Positions 7,715 through 15,897 of a DNA stretch of 64,000 bases are shown piece by piece; within the stretch, counting starts at the first letter, position 1, and each line of letters opens with the position of its first letter. This stretch comes from Bacillota bacterium. GTDB taxonomy: Bacteria > Bacillota > Clostridia > Acetivibrionales > JANLFN01. The stretch is from positions 620,001-684,000 of the forward strand of contig JAEZTC010000013.1 in assembly GCA_023421675.1 (NCBI GenBank). The letters run 5' to 3'. Both the position numbers and the translations under genes were made by a program. The notes beneath the pieces are model-generated. The model worked only from the letters and a program-made list of their open reading frames with translations, was not told the origin of the DNA and ran no database searches.

Positions 7715-8830
7715 ATGAAAAAGTTTCTTGCTTTAGCTGTTGCACTCACTATTGTTCTTGGTTTAACTGCTTGTGGTTCTTCATCCAGCACTAGCTCCGA
7801 TTCTTCATCTGCTACCACTGTTACTGCAGACACAGGAAGTTCTACAGATGGTGTTCCAAGTGGACTATCAGGTAAAAAAGTTGCTGTAATTCGTAACTTA
7901 ACTTCCGACGACCATACAAAACAGTTTTTGGATGGTGCAAGAAGTGAAGGTGAATCTTTTGGTTTTAAAGTAGATACATTCATATCCGATGGAGATGATG
8001 CAAAGTTCCAGGAACTTGTTGCTCAGGCTATCCAAAAGGGTTATGACGGTTTGGTCATATCACACGGTAAGAAGGATTATTCCTATGATATGCTAAAGCC
8101 AGCTATTGATAAAGGAATGAAAGTTGTTACTTTTGATACAGTTGCACAAAAAGATGGCAAGAACCTCGAAGGCGTTACTTTTACATCACAGGATGATGAA
8201 AAACTCGCAGAACTTTCTCTTACTGAAATTGCAGCTCTTACAAAACCTGCAAAAGTTATAAAGGTATGGTTCGGCGGTTTGCCACCGCTTGACAGACGTG
8301 ATTCAATATACAAACAGTTTGAAAAAGATGGCAAGATAAAGACTCTTGAAGTTATCGGACCATCAAACATGCAGGATGTACAGGGTGACATTTCTGCTAA
8401 AGTAAGTGCTATATTGGCTAAATATCCAAAGGGAACCGTAGATGCTATCTGGGGTTCATGGGATGAAATGGCTAAAGGTGCATTTAAAGCTGTTAAAGAT
8501 GCAAATCGTACAGATATAAAACTTATCTCAATTGATATATCCAATCAGGATATGAACCTTATGAGAGAAGAAGGCAGTGTATGGATGTCCACAGCTGCTG
8601 TTGATCCTAAGCTGATCGGTTTGGTAAATATGAGACTTTTAGCTAAGAAACTTGCTGGAGAACAGACTCCTGAAAATTATAGTCTTGAAGCTAAACTTGT
8701 TAAGAAAGATCAATTAAAAGCTGATACTAACATGCTCACACTTAAGGATGTTGTTGATGGATGGGGTAAATCCGATGCTTTCAATGAAAAATGGATGGAT
8801 ACTCTCCGCGCTAAATTTGGAAAGAAATAA
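7715..8830 (+). CDS. Sugar-binding lipoprotein of an RbsB-type ABC importer
   Basis: 371 residues. A lipoprotein signal peptide is clear: MKKF, a hydrophobic core and the lipobox LTAC, then a Ser/Thr-rich tether. From about residue 50 the sequence follows the periplasmic-binding type I fold (KKVAVIRNL, then FISDGDD, KGYDGLVISHGKKD, VVTFDTVAQ), as in ribose- or AI-2-binding proteins. It would capture substrate outside the membrane and pass it to the downstream permease. The kinase and isomerase in the same operon suggest 5-methylthioribose or 5-deoxyribose as ligand; this is inferred. A hairpin directly after the gene probably keeps expression of the rest of the operon lower. Confidence 0.88.
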   Translation: MKKFLALAVALTIVLGLTACGSSSSTSSDSSSATTVTADTGSSTDGVPSGLSGKKVAVIRNLTSDDHTKQFLDGARSEGESFGFKVDTFISDGDDAKFQELVAQAIQKGYDGLVISHGKKDYSYDMLKPAIDKGMKVVTFDTVAQKDGKNLEGVTFTSQDDEKLAELSLTEIAALTKPAKVIKVWFGGLPPLDRRDSIYKQFEKDGKIKTLEVIGPSNMQDVQGDISAKVSAILAKYPKGTVDAIWGSWDEMAKGAFKAVKDANRTDIKLISIDISNQDMNLMREEGSVWMSTAAVDPKLIGLVNMRLLAKKLAGEQTPENYSLEAKLVKKDQLKADTNMLTLKDVVDGWGKSDAFNEKWMDTLRAKFGKK

Positions 8831-8857
8831 TTTTTCTCCCTTGGTTTATAAATAATA

Positions 8858-8902
8858 CAGAAAAAAGAGGGGCATGACACTCCAATCCTCTCTTTTCTTC
8901 TG
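8858..8902 (+). terminator. Attenuating hairpin after the binding-protein gene
   Basis: CAGAA-AAAAGAGG pairs with CCTCTCTTTTCTTCTG with a small bulge. Such partial terminators or stabilising hairpins often follow the binding-protein gene of ABC operons, so that more binding protein than membrane components is made. The T-run is interrupted, which suggests partial termination. Confidence 0.65.
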
Positions 8903-8978
8903 TAAAATTAATCAGTAAGTCAACAAATTGTAATTGGGCCATATGGCATAATTCTCTTGTCAGAGGGAAGGTGGATTA

Positions 8979-10496
8979 ATGGAACAGCAAAAAATGAAAA
9001 TCCAAATGAAAGATATTTCTATTGAATTTCCTGGAGTTAAGGCCCTTTCAAATGTCGACTTTGAGGTGGAATCCGGTAAGATACAAGCTCTCATAGGTGC
9101 AAATGGTGCCGGCAAGTCTACTTTAATGAAGGTTTTAACGGGTTCATACAATCACTATACAGGAAAAATAATCTACGATGATAGAGAAGTAAATATAAAA
9201 GTTCCTCGTGATGCTAAGGATTTGGGTATAGAAATAGTTTATCAGGAAGTTGACATGGCTTTGGTTCCTTATCTTAGTGTAGCAGAAAATATAATGCTTA
9301 ATGTACTTGTAAACAGTATGAAGCATAAGCAGTTTGTTAATTGGTCAAGGATACATTCCCATGCAAGAAAGGTTTTAGAAAGACTTAATATAAAAATAGA
9401 TACTCACATGTTGGTTCAGGATTTATCACTTGCTCAGAAGCAGATGGTGTTGATTGCACGTGCTATTTCGGAAGAATGTAAATTCCTGATACTTGATGAA
9501 CCTACAGCTCCATTAAGCAATACTGAAACAGAAGAATTGTTTAGAGTTGTTAAAGACCTGGCTAAAAACCATAATGTTGGAGTTATATTTATTTCACACA
9601 GGCTTCCAGAGTTGTTCGAAATTTGTGAAGAAATAACCATTATGAAAGATGGTAAATTAGTTACCCATAAAAAGATTAGCGAAGTTACAATCAAGCAGGT
9701 TGTAGAACTCATGCTGGGAAGAAAACTCGAAGAAAACTTTGTTAAATATAAGGTTGACATTGGAGATAAGCTTTTAGATATTAATGGTTTGTGTGAAAAA
9801 GAAGGTAAAATAGTTGACATAAATATGCATGTTCGTAAGGGTGAAATTGTCGGTATAGCAGGTCTGGTAGGAGCGGGTAAGACTGAACTCTGCAAGACGA
9901 TTTTTGGTGCATATCGTTCATGTTCAGGAGACATTTTGTTAAATGGTATAAGGGTCAATGCAAAAACACCGGCATCAGCTGTAAAACGGGGATTTGCACT
10001 TGTACCTGAGGAAAGAAGAAAAGAAGGTGTTCTTGTAGAAGAGCCTGTTTATAGTAATTTGACTGCAGCAAATCTTTCGAAGTTCAGTGGAGTACTTAGC
10101 TTTGTTAAACGTAAAAGTGAGAATGAAGCTGCTAAAAAGCTTGTTGCAGACCTTGGCGTAAAAACTCCTAGCATAAGGCAAAAAGTAGCATTCCTTTCGG
10201 GTGGTAACCAGCAAAAGGTTGCTGTTGGTAAATGGCTTATTGCCGATGCTGATATTTATATTTTTGACGAACCTACAAAGGGTGTTGATGTAGGTGCAAA
10301 GCATGATATTTTTGAACTTATAGGACAATTGGTCAAGATGGGTAAGGGCGTTATTTATGCATCCTGTGAATTTTCTGAGATTCTTGGAATTACAGATAGA
10401 ACTTATATCATGTATGATGGGAAAATTGCAGCCGAAATAAATACATCTGAAGCCAATGAAGAGAATATCCTCTATTATTCGACAGGAGGTAAATAA
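8979..10496 (+). CDS. RbsA-type ABC transporter ATPase (two nucleotide-binding domains)
   Basis: 505 residues, the usual length for the double ATPase of carbohydrate importers. The first domain has Walker A GANGAGKST, the Q-loop in IVYQEV and Walker B FLILDEPTAP, with a divergent signature (QDLSLAQKQ). The second has GLVGAGKTE, SGGNQQKV and IYIFDEPTKG. It powers uptake together with the permease and lipoprotein encoded on either side. AGGGAAGGTGG precedes ATG 8979. The permease gene starts 3 bases after the stop. Confidence 0.92.
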   Translation: MEQQKMKIQMKDISIEFPGVKALSNVDFEVESGKIQALIGANGAGKSTLMKVLTGSYNHYTGKIIYDDREVNIKVPRDAKDLGIEIVYQEVDMALVPYLSVAENIMLNVLVNSMKHKQFVNWSRIHSHARKVLERLNIKIDTHMLVQDLSLAQKQMVLIARAISEECKFLILDEPTAPLSNTETEELFRVVKDLAKNHNVGVIFISHRLPELFEICEEITIMKDGKLVTHKKISEVTIKQVVELMLGRKLEENFVKYKVDIGDKLLDINGLCEKEGKIVDINMHVRKGEIVGIAGLVGAGKTELCKTIFGAYRSCSGDILLNGIRVNAKTPASAVKRGFALVPEERRKEGVLVEEPVYSNLTAANLSKFSGVLSFVKRKSENEAAKKLVADLGVKTPSIRQKVAFLSGGNQQKVAVGKWLIADADIYIFDEPTKGVDVGAKHDIFELIGQLVKMGKGVIYASCEFSEILGITDRTYIMYDGKIAAEINTSEANEENILYYSTGGK

Positions 10497-10498
10497 TA

Positions 10499-11503
10499 AT
10501 GGCAGAAAAAAATGCAGAAGCTTTTTTGAAGCAAAGATCAGCAGGTGAGGGCGGTTTCCTTAACTTTATAAGTAAATGGGGTACATTGATTGTTACTGCG
10601 TTATTAATAATATTTTTCGCTATAGCAGTGCCCTCATTTTTAACCGGCTCTAACATTGTTACAATATTCAGAAGTATTTCAATCGTTACCATTATTGCAA
10701 TAGGTGTGACGGTTTCGCTGACGGTAAACGGTTTTGACCTTTCTGTCGGCTCGGTTGCCACATTTGCAGATGCGCTGGTTGTATCCATGTTTGTATGGTA
10801 TAACATGCCGACATGGTTGGGTATGATATTAGCACTTCTTATATCAATGGTTGTAGGACTTGTTAACGCATTTTTTATAGTTAAATTAAAGATTCCGGAT
10901 ATGCTTGTAACACTTTCAACGATGTTTATATTCGCTGGAGTTGCAATGACCTATACCGGAGGAGGCTCCATAAGTGTAGGTATGCCGAGACTTGACGGAA
11001 CACCTACGGTTGGTAAAATAGCTGAATTTTTTAAGGATCTTGGAAAGGCTCCATGGATCATAATTATAATGGTTGTTGTTGTGCTTTTAGTACACATATT
11101 CCTTAATTATACAAAACATGGACGTTACCTGTATGTTGTTGGCGGAAACATGGAAGCTGCCCGCCTGTCAGGTATACCTGTAAATAAATACAGAACGCTT
11201 GCATATTTGCTTTCATCACTGCTTTCCGCAGTAGGTGGTATTTTGATTGCTGCAAGAATTGGCTCGGCTCAGATTGCAGCCGGTGACGGATACTTGATGC
11301 CCGCAGTTGCAGCGGCTTATATAGGATTTTCTGTCGCAGGAGTTGGTAAACCTAATGCTATAGGAACATTTATTGGTGCGGTGTTAGTTGGTATTCTGGA
11401 AAACGGTCTTGTTATGATGTCGGTTCCTTATTATTCACTTAACATCATTAAAGGTATGGTACTTGTATTAGCACTTGCATTAACTTATTTCCGTAAGAAA
11501 TAA
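10499..11503 (+). CDS. RbsC-type ABC transporter permease
   Basis: 334 residues with about eight to ten hydrophobic segments. It carries typical RbsC/branched-chain-type permease sequence: NGFDLSVGSV near residue 80, the conserved loop GGNMEAARLSGIPV near residue 220 and AAYIGFSVAGVG near residue 275. It forms the membrane pore, probably as a homodimer, of the importer encoded with the two upstream genes. The permease-kinase spacing is 30 bases, with GGAGG for the next gene. Confidence 0.92.
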   Translation: MAEKNAEAFLKQRSAGEGGFLNFISKWGTLIVTALLIIFFAIAVPSFLTGSNIVTIFRSISIVTIIAIGVTVSLTVNGFDLSVGSVATFADALVVSMFVWYNMPTWLGMILALLISMVVGLVNAFFIVKLKIPDMLVTLSTMFIFAGVAMTYTGGGSISVGMPRLDGTPTVGKIAEFFKDLGKAPWIIIIMVVVVLLVHIFLNYTKHGRYLYVVGGNMEAARLSGIPVNKYRTLAYLLSSLLSAVGGILIAARIGSAQIAAGDGYLMPAVAAAYIGFSVAGVGKPNAIGTFIGAVLVGILENGLVMMSVPYYSLNIIKGMVLVLALALTYFRKK

Positions 11504-11533
11504 GGATCGTTTTGGAAATGGAGGCGAATTATT

Positions 11534-12757
11534 GTGTCAAAGTTTGATAAATATTTTCTTATGAAACCAGAAGAAGTTATTGAATATGCAAAAGAAAAGC
11601 TTAATGTTTTCAAACCTGAAGATGAGCTTGAGTGCAAGGAAATAGGCGATGGAAACTTAAATTATGTATTCCGTGTATGGTCCAAAAATTCACCAAGAAG
11701 TGTAATTATCAAGCAGGCAGGGGATACCGCGCGAATATCAGATGATTTCAAGCTATCAACAGACCGTAACAGGATTGAAGCTGAGATCCTTCAGCTTGAA
11801 GGTGAACTTGCTCCCGGACTGGTACCTGAAGTATACAAATACGATGATATAATGAACTGCTGCTCAATGGAGGACCTTTCAGACCATGTGATTATGCGAA
11901 AAGCCTTAATAGAGCATAAAAAGTTTCCGTATTTTGCAAACCATATAACAACATTTATGGTGAACACTCTTCTTTTAACAACTGATGTAGTAGTTGAACA
12001 TAAAAAGAAGAAGGAAATGGTTAAAAATTATATAAATCCTGAATTGTGTGAAATAACTGAAGACCTGGTATATACAGAACCATACAATGATTACAAGGGA
12101 CGTAATGATGTTTTTGCGCCTAATCTCGAATGGGTTAAGAAAGAACTTTATGAAGACAAGGAATTGAAACTGGAAGTCACTAAACTTAAATTTGAATTTA
12201 TGAATAATGCACAGGCATTGCTGCATGGAGACCTTCATACAGGATCTGTATTTATAACTCCAGAATCTACAAGAGTTATAGACCCTGAGTTCGCATTTTA
12301 TGGTCCTATGGGCTATGATATAGGAAATGTAATAGCTAATATGATTTTTGCATGGGCAAACGCAGATGCAACTATTTCTGATGAGACAGAAAAAGAAGAG
12401 TATACAAAATGGCTTGAAACAACAATAGGCGAAATTATAGATTTGTTTAAGGTTAAATTCCTTAAGGCATGGACAGAGAAAGCTACAGATGTTTTAGCAA
12501 AGGATGAAGCTTTTGCCAATTGGTATCTTGGAACTGTAATATCAGATACAGCTGCAGTTGCAGGACTTGAGCTTAGCAGACGTATTGTAGGCATGGCACG
12601 TGTAAAAGATATAACATCAATATCAGATGAAAAAGCCAGAATACGTGCCGAAAGAATTTGTATAACAGCCGCAAAAAGATTTATCAAGGAACGCAGTAAA
12701 TTTATTTCAGGCGCTGATTTTATTAAAAACATGAAAGATGCTCAGAAAAGCTTTTAA
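11534..12757 (+). CDS. mtnK: S-methyl-5-thioribose kinase (5-deoxyribose kinase activity also possible)
   Basis: 407 residues, usual length for MtnK, a protein-kinase-like sugar kinase that phosphorylates C1 of 5-methylthioribose with ATP. Visible are an N-lobe with GDGNLNYVFRV and SVIIKQAG (ATP site and its Lys), the catalytic loop LLHGDLHTGSVF and the metal-binding VIDPEFAFYGP. GTG 11534 follows TGGAGGCG. Related kinases also accept 5-deoxyribose, so the sequence does not fix the substrate. It sits between the importer and MtnA, giving import then phosphorylation then isomerisation. Confidence 0.9.
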   Translation: MSKFDKYFLMKPEEVIEYAKEKLNVFKPEDELECKEIGDGNLNYVFRVWSKNSPRSVIIKQAGDTARISDDFKLSTDRNRIEAEILQLEGELAPGLVPEVYKYDDIMNCCSMEDLSDHVIMRKALIEHKKFPYFANHITTFMVNTLLLTTDVVVEHKKKKEMVKNYINPELCEITEDLVYTEPYNDYKGRNDVFAPNLEWVKKELYEDKELKLEVTKLKFEFMNNAQALLHGDLHTGSVFITPESTRVIDPEFAFYGPMGYDIGNVIANMIFAWANADATISDETEKEEYTKWLETTIGEIIDLFKVKFLKAWTEKATDVLAKDEAFANWYLGTVISDTAAVAGLELSRRIVGMARVKDITSISDEKARIRAERICITAAKRFIKERSKFISGADFIKNMKDAQKSF

Positions 12758-12780
12758 AGTATAGTCTGGAGGGGATATAG

Positions 12781-13875
12781 ATGGCATCTGAGAATAAAAA
12801 CGTTTTAGAAATGGAAACAGTCTATTTAGATGACGCAAAAAGTGAGCTTGTTATAATTGATCAAACAGTTCTCCCAAATGAAACGAACTATCTGCACTTG
12901 AAGACACAGCTTGAAATTTGGGATGCTATTTATGAATTAAAAGTACGTGGAGCACCAGCTATAGGTATCGCTGCGGGTTATGGAGCATACCTTGGAATAA
13001 AGGATTCAGCAGCTAAAAACTATGATGAGTTCTACGCGGATTTTATGAAGGTAAAAGAATACTTGGCATCCTCACGTCCTACAGCTGTTAACTTATTCTG
13101 GGCTCTTGACAGAATGGAAAAGTGTGTTAAAGACAACAAGGATAAAAGTGTTGCTGAAATAAAAAAAGCTCTTCATGATAAATCTGAGGAAATTAAAGCA
13201 GAAGATATCTGGGTTTGCAAAACAATAGGAGAATATGGATTATCCCTTGTTGAGCCCAATATTGGAATACTGACACACTGTAATGCAGGGCAGCTCGCAA
13301 CTGCAAAGTATGGAACCGCACTGGCACCAATATATCTTGGCCAGGAGAAAGGATATAACTTCAAGGTTTTCGCAGATGAAACACGTCCGCTTCTCCAAGG
13401 TGCAAGATTAACAGCATATGAGTTGCATGAATCAGGTGTTGATGTAACGCTTATTTGTGACAATATGGCATCGTCGGTAATGAAAAACGGTTGGGTTCAG
13501 GCTGTTTTTGTTGGCTGTGACCGTGTCGCTGCAAATGGTGATACTGCAAATAAAATAGGTACGTCTGGGGTGGCAATACTTGCGCATAATTATGGAATAC
13601 CTTTCTATGTATGTGCACCAACCTCAACTATAGATTTGAATTGCAAAACTGGAGCGGACATTGAAATAGAACAGCGTAATGCTGATGAGGTTACTGAAAA
13701 ATGGTATGCAAAGAGGATGGGACCTAAGGATGTTAAGGTATATAACCCATGCTTCGATGTATCAGACAATAAATTCATAACCGCAATCATTACTGAATAT
13801 GGAATAGCTAAGCCGCCTTTTAATGAGTCGCTTAAAGAAATTTTTGAAAGAAAGAATAAGGAAAATAAGGGCTGA
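12781..13875 (+). CDS. mtnA: S-methyl-5-thioribose-1-phosphate isomerase
   Basis: 364 residues of the MtnA / eIF2B-alpha-like family. It converts 5-methylthioribose 1-phosphate, or 5-deoxyribose 1-phosphate, to the ribulose 1-phosphate form. Hallmarks: KVRGAPAIGIAAGYG, RPTAVNLFWALDRM, the catalytic Cys in ILTHCNAG, ADETRPLLQGARLTA and the catalytic Asp in VGCDRVAANGDTANKIGT. CTGGAGGGG precedes ATG 12781. The usual downstream genes of the full methionine salvage pathway (mtnB/W/X/D) are absent here; instead a class II aldolase lies in the next operon, which points to the DHAP-shunt type of route. Confidence 0.93.
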   Translation: MASENKNVLEMETVYLDDAKSELVIIDQTVLPNETNYLHLKTQLEIWDAIYELKVRGAPAIGIAAGYGAYLGIKDSAAKNYDEFYADFMKVKEYLASSRPTAVNLFWALDRMEKCVKDNKDKSVAEIKKALHDKSEEIKAEDIWVCKTIGEYGLSLVEPNIGILTHCNAGQLATAKYGTALAPIYLGQEKGYNFKVFADETRPLLQGARLTAYELHESGVDVTLICDNMASSVMKNGWVQAVFVGCDRVAANGDTANKIGTSGVAILAHNYGIPFYVCAPTSTIDLNCKTGADIEIEQRNADEVTEKWYAKRMGPKDVKVYNPCFDVSDNKFITAIITEYGIAKPPFNESLKEIFERKNKENKG

Positions 13876-13894
13876 TGCATCTGCATCAGCCTTT
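13868..13894 (+). terminator. Terminator of the importer/mtnK/mtnA operon
   Basis: AGG-CTGATGCA pairs with TGCATCAG-CCTTT around a 2-3 base turn, overlapping the mtnA stop and followed by TTTT. Confidence 0.8.
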
Positions 13895-13910
13895 TAACTC
13901 AGGATGCAAC

Positions 13911-13941
13911 AAAAAAAGGGCTTTCACAAGCCCTCTTTTTT
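13911..13941. terminator. Terminator of the DeoR-type regulator gene (bidirectional)
   Basis: AAAAAAAGGGCT pairs with AGCCCTCTTTTTT around a TTCACA loop. On the minus strand it ends the regulator gene; on the plus strand it backs up the mtnA terminator. Confidence 0.85.
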
Positions 13942-13947
13942 AAACTA

Positions 13948-14709
13948 TCAGCTGCATTCTATAAGCTCTACCTGGTTCTTTTCCAGTATGGAATGCCATT
14001 CGTCACTTAAAGTACTATCTACTATTATAGTATCAATTGCATTAAGTGAGCAGATATTTGTAAAGGATGTTTTGTTGAATTTAGTAAAATCAGCAACAAG
14101 AAATACTTTATTGGAGCGTTTCATTGCCACCTGACGAAGCTCAGCCTGAAGCTCATTTGAATCGGTTACACCATTTTGAATACTTATTGAGCGGCAGGAT
14201 ATGAATGCTTTATCAACAAAAAAGCTTTGCATGTTTGCAACTGCACTTGGTCCTAAAAAAGACATTGATGAAGGAGAAAGTGTGCCTCCGATTACTATTA
14301 AACGTATAGTTTCAGAATCTGCAAGTGTGTTTGCCACTTTTAACGAATTAGTTATGACTGTTAAACGGTTATCACGTATTTTTGTTGCAATGTAGAGTGA
14401 TGTTGTTGAAGAGTCCAGAAAAATAGAGTCGCCATTATTAATTAGAGTAGCGCTTTTGTCGGCAATTTTTTGTTTGCTGCTAACATACAGGTTTTCACGG
14501 ATGTTTACGTTTATATCGTTTTGAACTCCGTCCTGTATATATGCACCGCCATAGGTACGTTGCAGAAAACCTTCGTCCTCAAGCTGTTTTAAGTCACGGC
14601 GTATAGTTTCCTCCGTAATTGAAAACATTTTGGCCAGTTCTGCAACCGTTATGCTCTTTTTTTCCTGGATTAAATCCTTAATTTTTGATTTACGAGCTAC
14701 AGCAAGCAA
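13948..14709 (-). CDS. DeoR-family transcriptional regulator
   Basis: 253 residues from TTG 14709 behind AGAGGG. The N-terminal winged helix (VAELAKMFSITEETIRRDL, then LEDEGFLQRTYGGA) is diagnostic of DeoR regulators. The C-terminal DeoRC sugar-phosphate sensor domain shows LDSSTTSLYIA, VITNSLKVA and VIGGTLSPSS. It lies between the mtnK/mtnA operon (convergent) and the microcompartment operon (divergent), so control of both by a phosphorylated sugar such as a ribulose 1-phosphate is the simple inference. Two similar A/T-rich repeats in the intergenic region are candidate operators. Confidence 0.9.
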   Translation of the reverse strand: MLAVARKSKIKDLIQEKKSITVAELAKMFSITEETIRRDLKQLEDEGFLQRTYGGAYIQDGVQNDINVNIRENLYVSSKQKIADKSATLINNGDSIFLDSSTTSLYIATKIRDNRLTVITNSLKVANTLADSETIRLIVIGGTLSPSSMSFLGPSAVANMQSFFVDKAFISCRSISIQNGVTDSNELQAELRQVAMKRSNKVFLVADFTKFNKTSFTNICSLNAIDTIIVDSTLSDEWHSILEKNQVELIECS

Positions 14710-15043
14710 GAATATCCCTCTTTCAAAGTTTATTTGATAAAAATATTGGATGTTTCTTTCAGAATTTCTTTAATTATATCATAGATTATTTTAAAAACAA
14801 CATAAAACAAAAATTATTTATTATGAATTAATTCAAAAAACGTCGTGTAATTCATTTATATGTGAGCAAAGCGATAATAATGTATGTAAAAAACTTCATA
14901 AAACGATTATTTATTATAAGTTTTTATATAATAAACCCAAAAAACCAAAAACAATATTGACAAAATACCACATAAATAAGATAATAATATTAACAAGTAG
15001 ACATAATTTAATTAAGGATTTTTAAAGGGCGGTGTGACGGGAT
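14710..15043. promoter_or_regulatory. Regulator/microcompartment intergenic region with two operator-like repeats
   Basis: Two related stretches, 14801-14829 and 14897-14922, share CATAAAAC at the start and ATTATTTATTAT then RARTT at the end; the first has three more bases in the middle. They lie 60-160 bases upstream of the microcompartment promoter, between the divergent genes. A/T-rich direct repeats are usual for DeoR operators. No gene is seen here. Confidence 0.55.
14957..14985 (+). promoter_or_regulatory. Sigma-A promoter of the microcompartment operon
   Basis: TTGACA (14957-14962), a 17-base spacer and GATAAT (14980-14985). Transcription would begin near 14992, about 50 bases before the aldolase start. 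Confidence 0.8.
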
Positions 15044-15886
15044 TTGATAAAAATCAACGGAATACAATATATGACAGACTTCGAAGCAAAAAAAGCAATA
15101 ATTGAGGTAGGAAAGCGTATGTATTTTAGAGGCTTTGTTGCCTCCAATGACGGAAATATCAGCATAAAGACCGGACCTAATGCGCTTTGGACAACCCCTA
15201 CAGGAGTATCCAAGGGATATATGACCCCTGACATGCTTGTCAAGGTTGATATGAATGGCAAGGTTATATATGGAAGTAAAAAACCGTCATCAGAATTAAA
15301 GATGCATTTGCGTGTGTATAATGAAAATCCGGAAGTAATGGCTGTAACGCATGCACACCCACCTGTAGCAACTTCCTTTGCTATTGCGGGATTTAATCTG
15401 GACAGAGCTATTTTACCTGAGGCTGTAGTTAATTTAGGGTCAGTACCAATAGCACCATATGCAACCCCGGGTTCTAAAGGTGTACCGGACTCTATAGCAC
15501 CGTACTGCCGTTCTCATAATGCGGTACTGCTTGCAAACCATGGTGCACTTTCATGGGGGAAAGACGTATTTGAAGCATATTACCGTTTAGAATCTCTGGA
15601 GTACTATGCAACGGTTATGATGTATACGGGTAACATTCTTGGAAAAGCAAATGAATTAAGCTGCAATCAGGTTTCAGAGCTGATGCAGATACGCCAGAAC
15701 CTCGGTATTGAAACAGGAGGAACTCCTAAATGTGCTTTGAAAGAATCGAACATTCAGGGATTCTCTTCAATGGAAATACCTGAACAGCCTAAAATGAAAT
15801 CTTCAACTGATATTGAAAAAGAAGCAGTAATAAATGAAATAGTTGAACGGGTTATCAAAACCGTTCTTCAAACCTATAGAAGGTGA
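15044..15886 (+). CDS. Class II (zinc) aldolase of the fuculose/ribulose-phosphate type with C-terminal encapsulation helix
   Basis: 280 residues from TTG 15044 (AAAGGGCGG 9-10 bases upstream; ATG 15071 is an alternative). It belongs to the class II aldolase/adducin family. Visible: SNDGNISIK and the TPTGVSKG phosphate site, SSELKMHLRVY with the likely catalytic Glu, then THAHPP and LLANHGA with zinc-binding His residues. With MtnA upstream, the expected reaction is cleavage of 5-methylthio- or 5-deoxyribulose 1-phosphate to dihydroxyacetone phosphate and an aldehyde; fuculose or rhamnulose 1-phosphate is the other option, but no fucose/rhamnose isomerase or kinase is here. The last ~25 residues hold an amphipathic helix, INEIVERVIKTVLQTY, set off by a linker: a probable microcompartment targeting tag. 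Confidence 0.87.
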   Translation: MIKINGIQYMTDFEAKKAIIEVGKRMYFRGFVASNDGNISIKTGPNALWTTPTGVSKGYMTPDMLVKVDMNGKVIYGSKKPSSELKMHLRVYNENPEVMAVTHAHPPVATSFAIAGFNLDRAILPEAVVNLGSVPIAPYATPGSKGVPDSIAPYCRSHNAVLLANHGALSWGKDVFEAYYRLESLEYYATVMMYTGNILGKANELSCNQVSELMQIRQNLGIETGGTPKCALKESNIQGFSSMEIPEQPKMKSSTDIEKEAVINEIVERVIKTVLQTYRR

Positions 15887-15897
15887 GTGATTATAGG

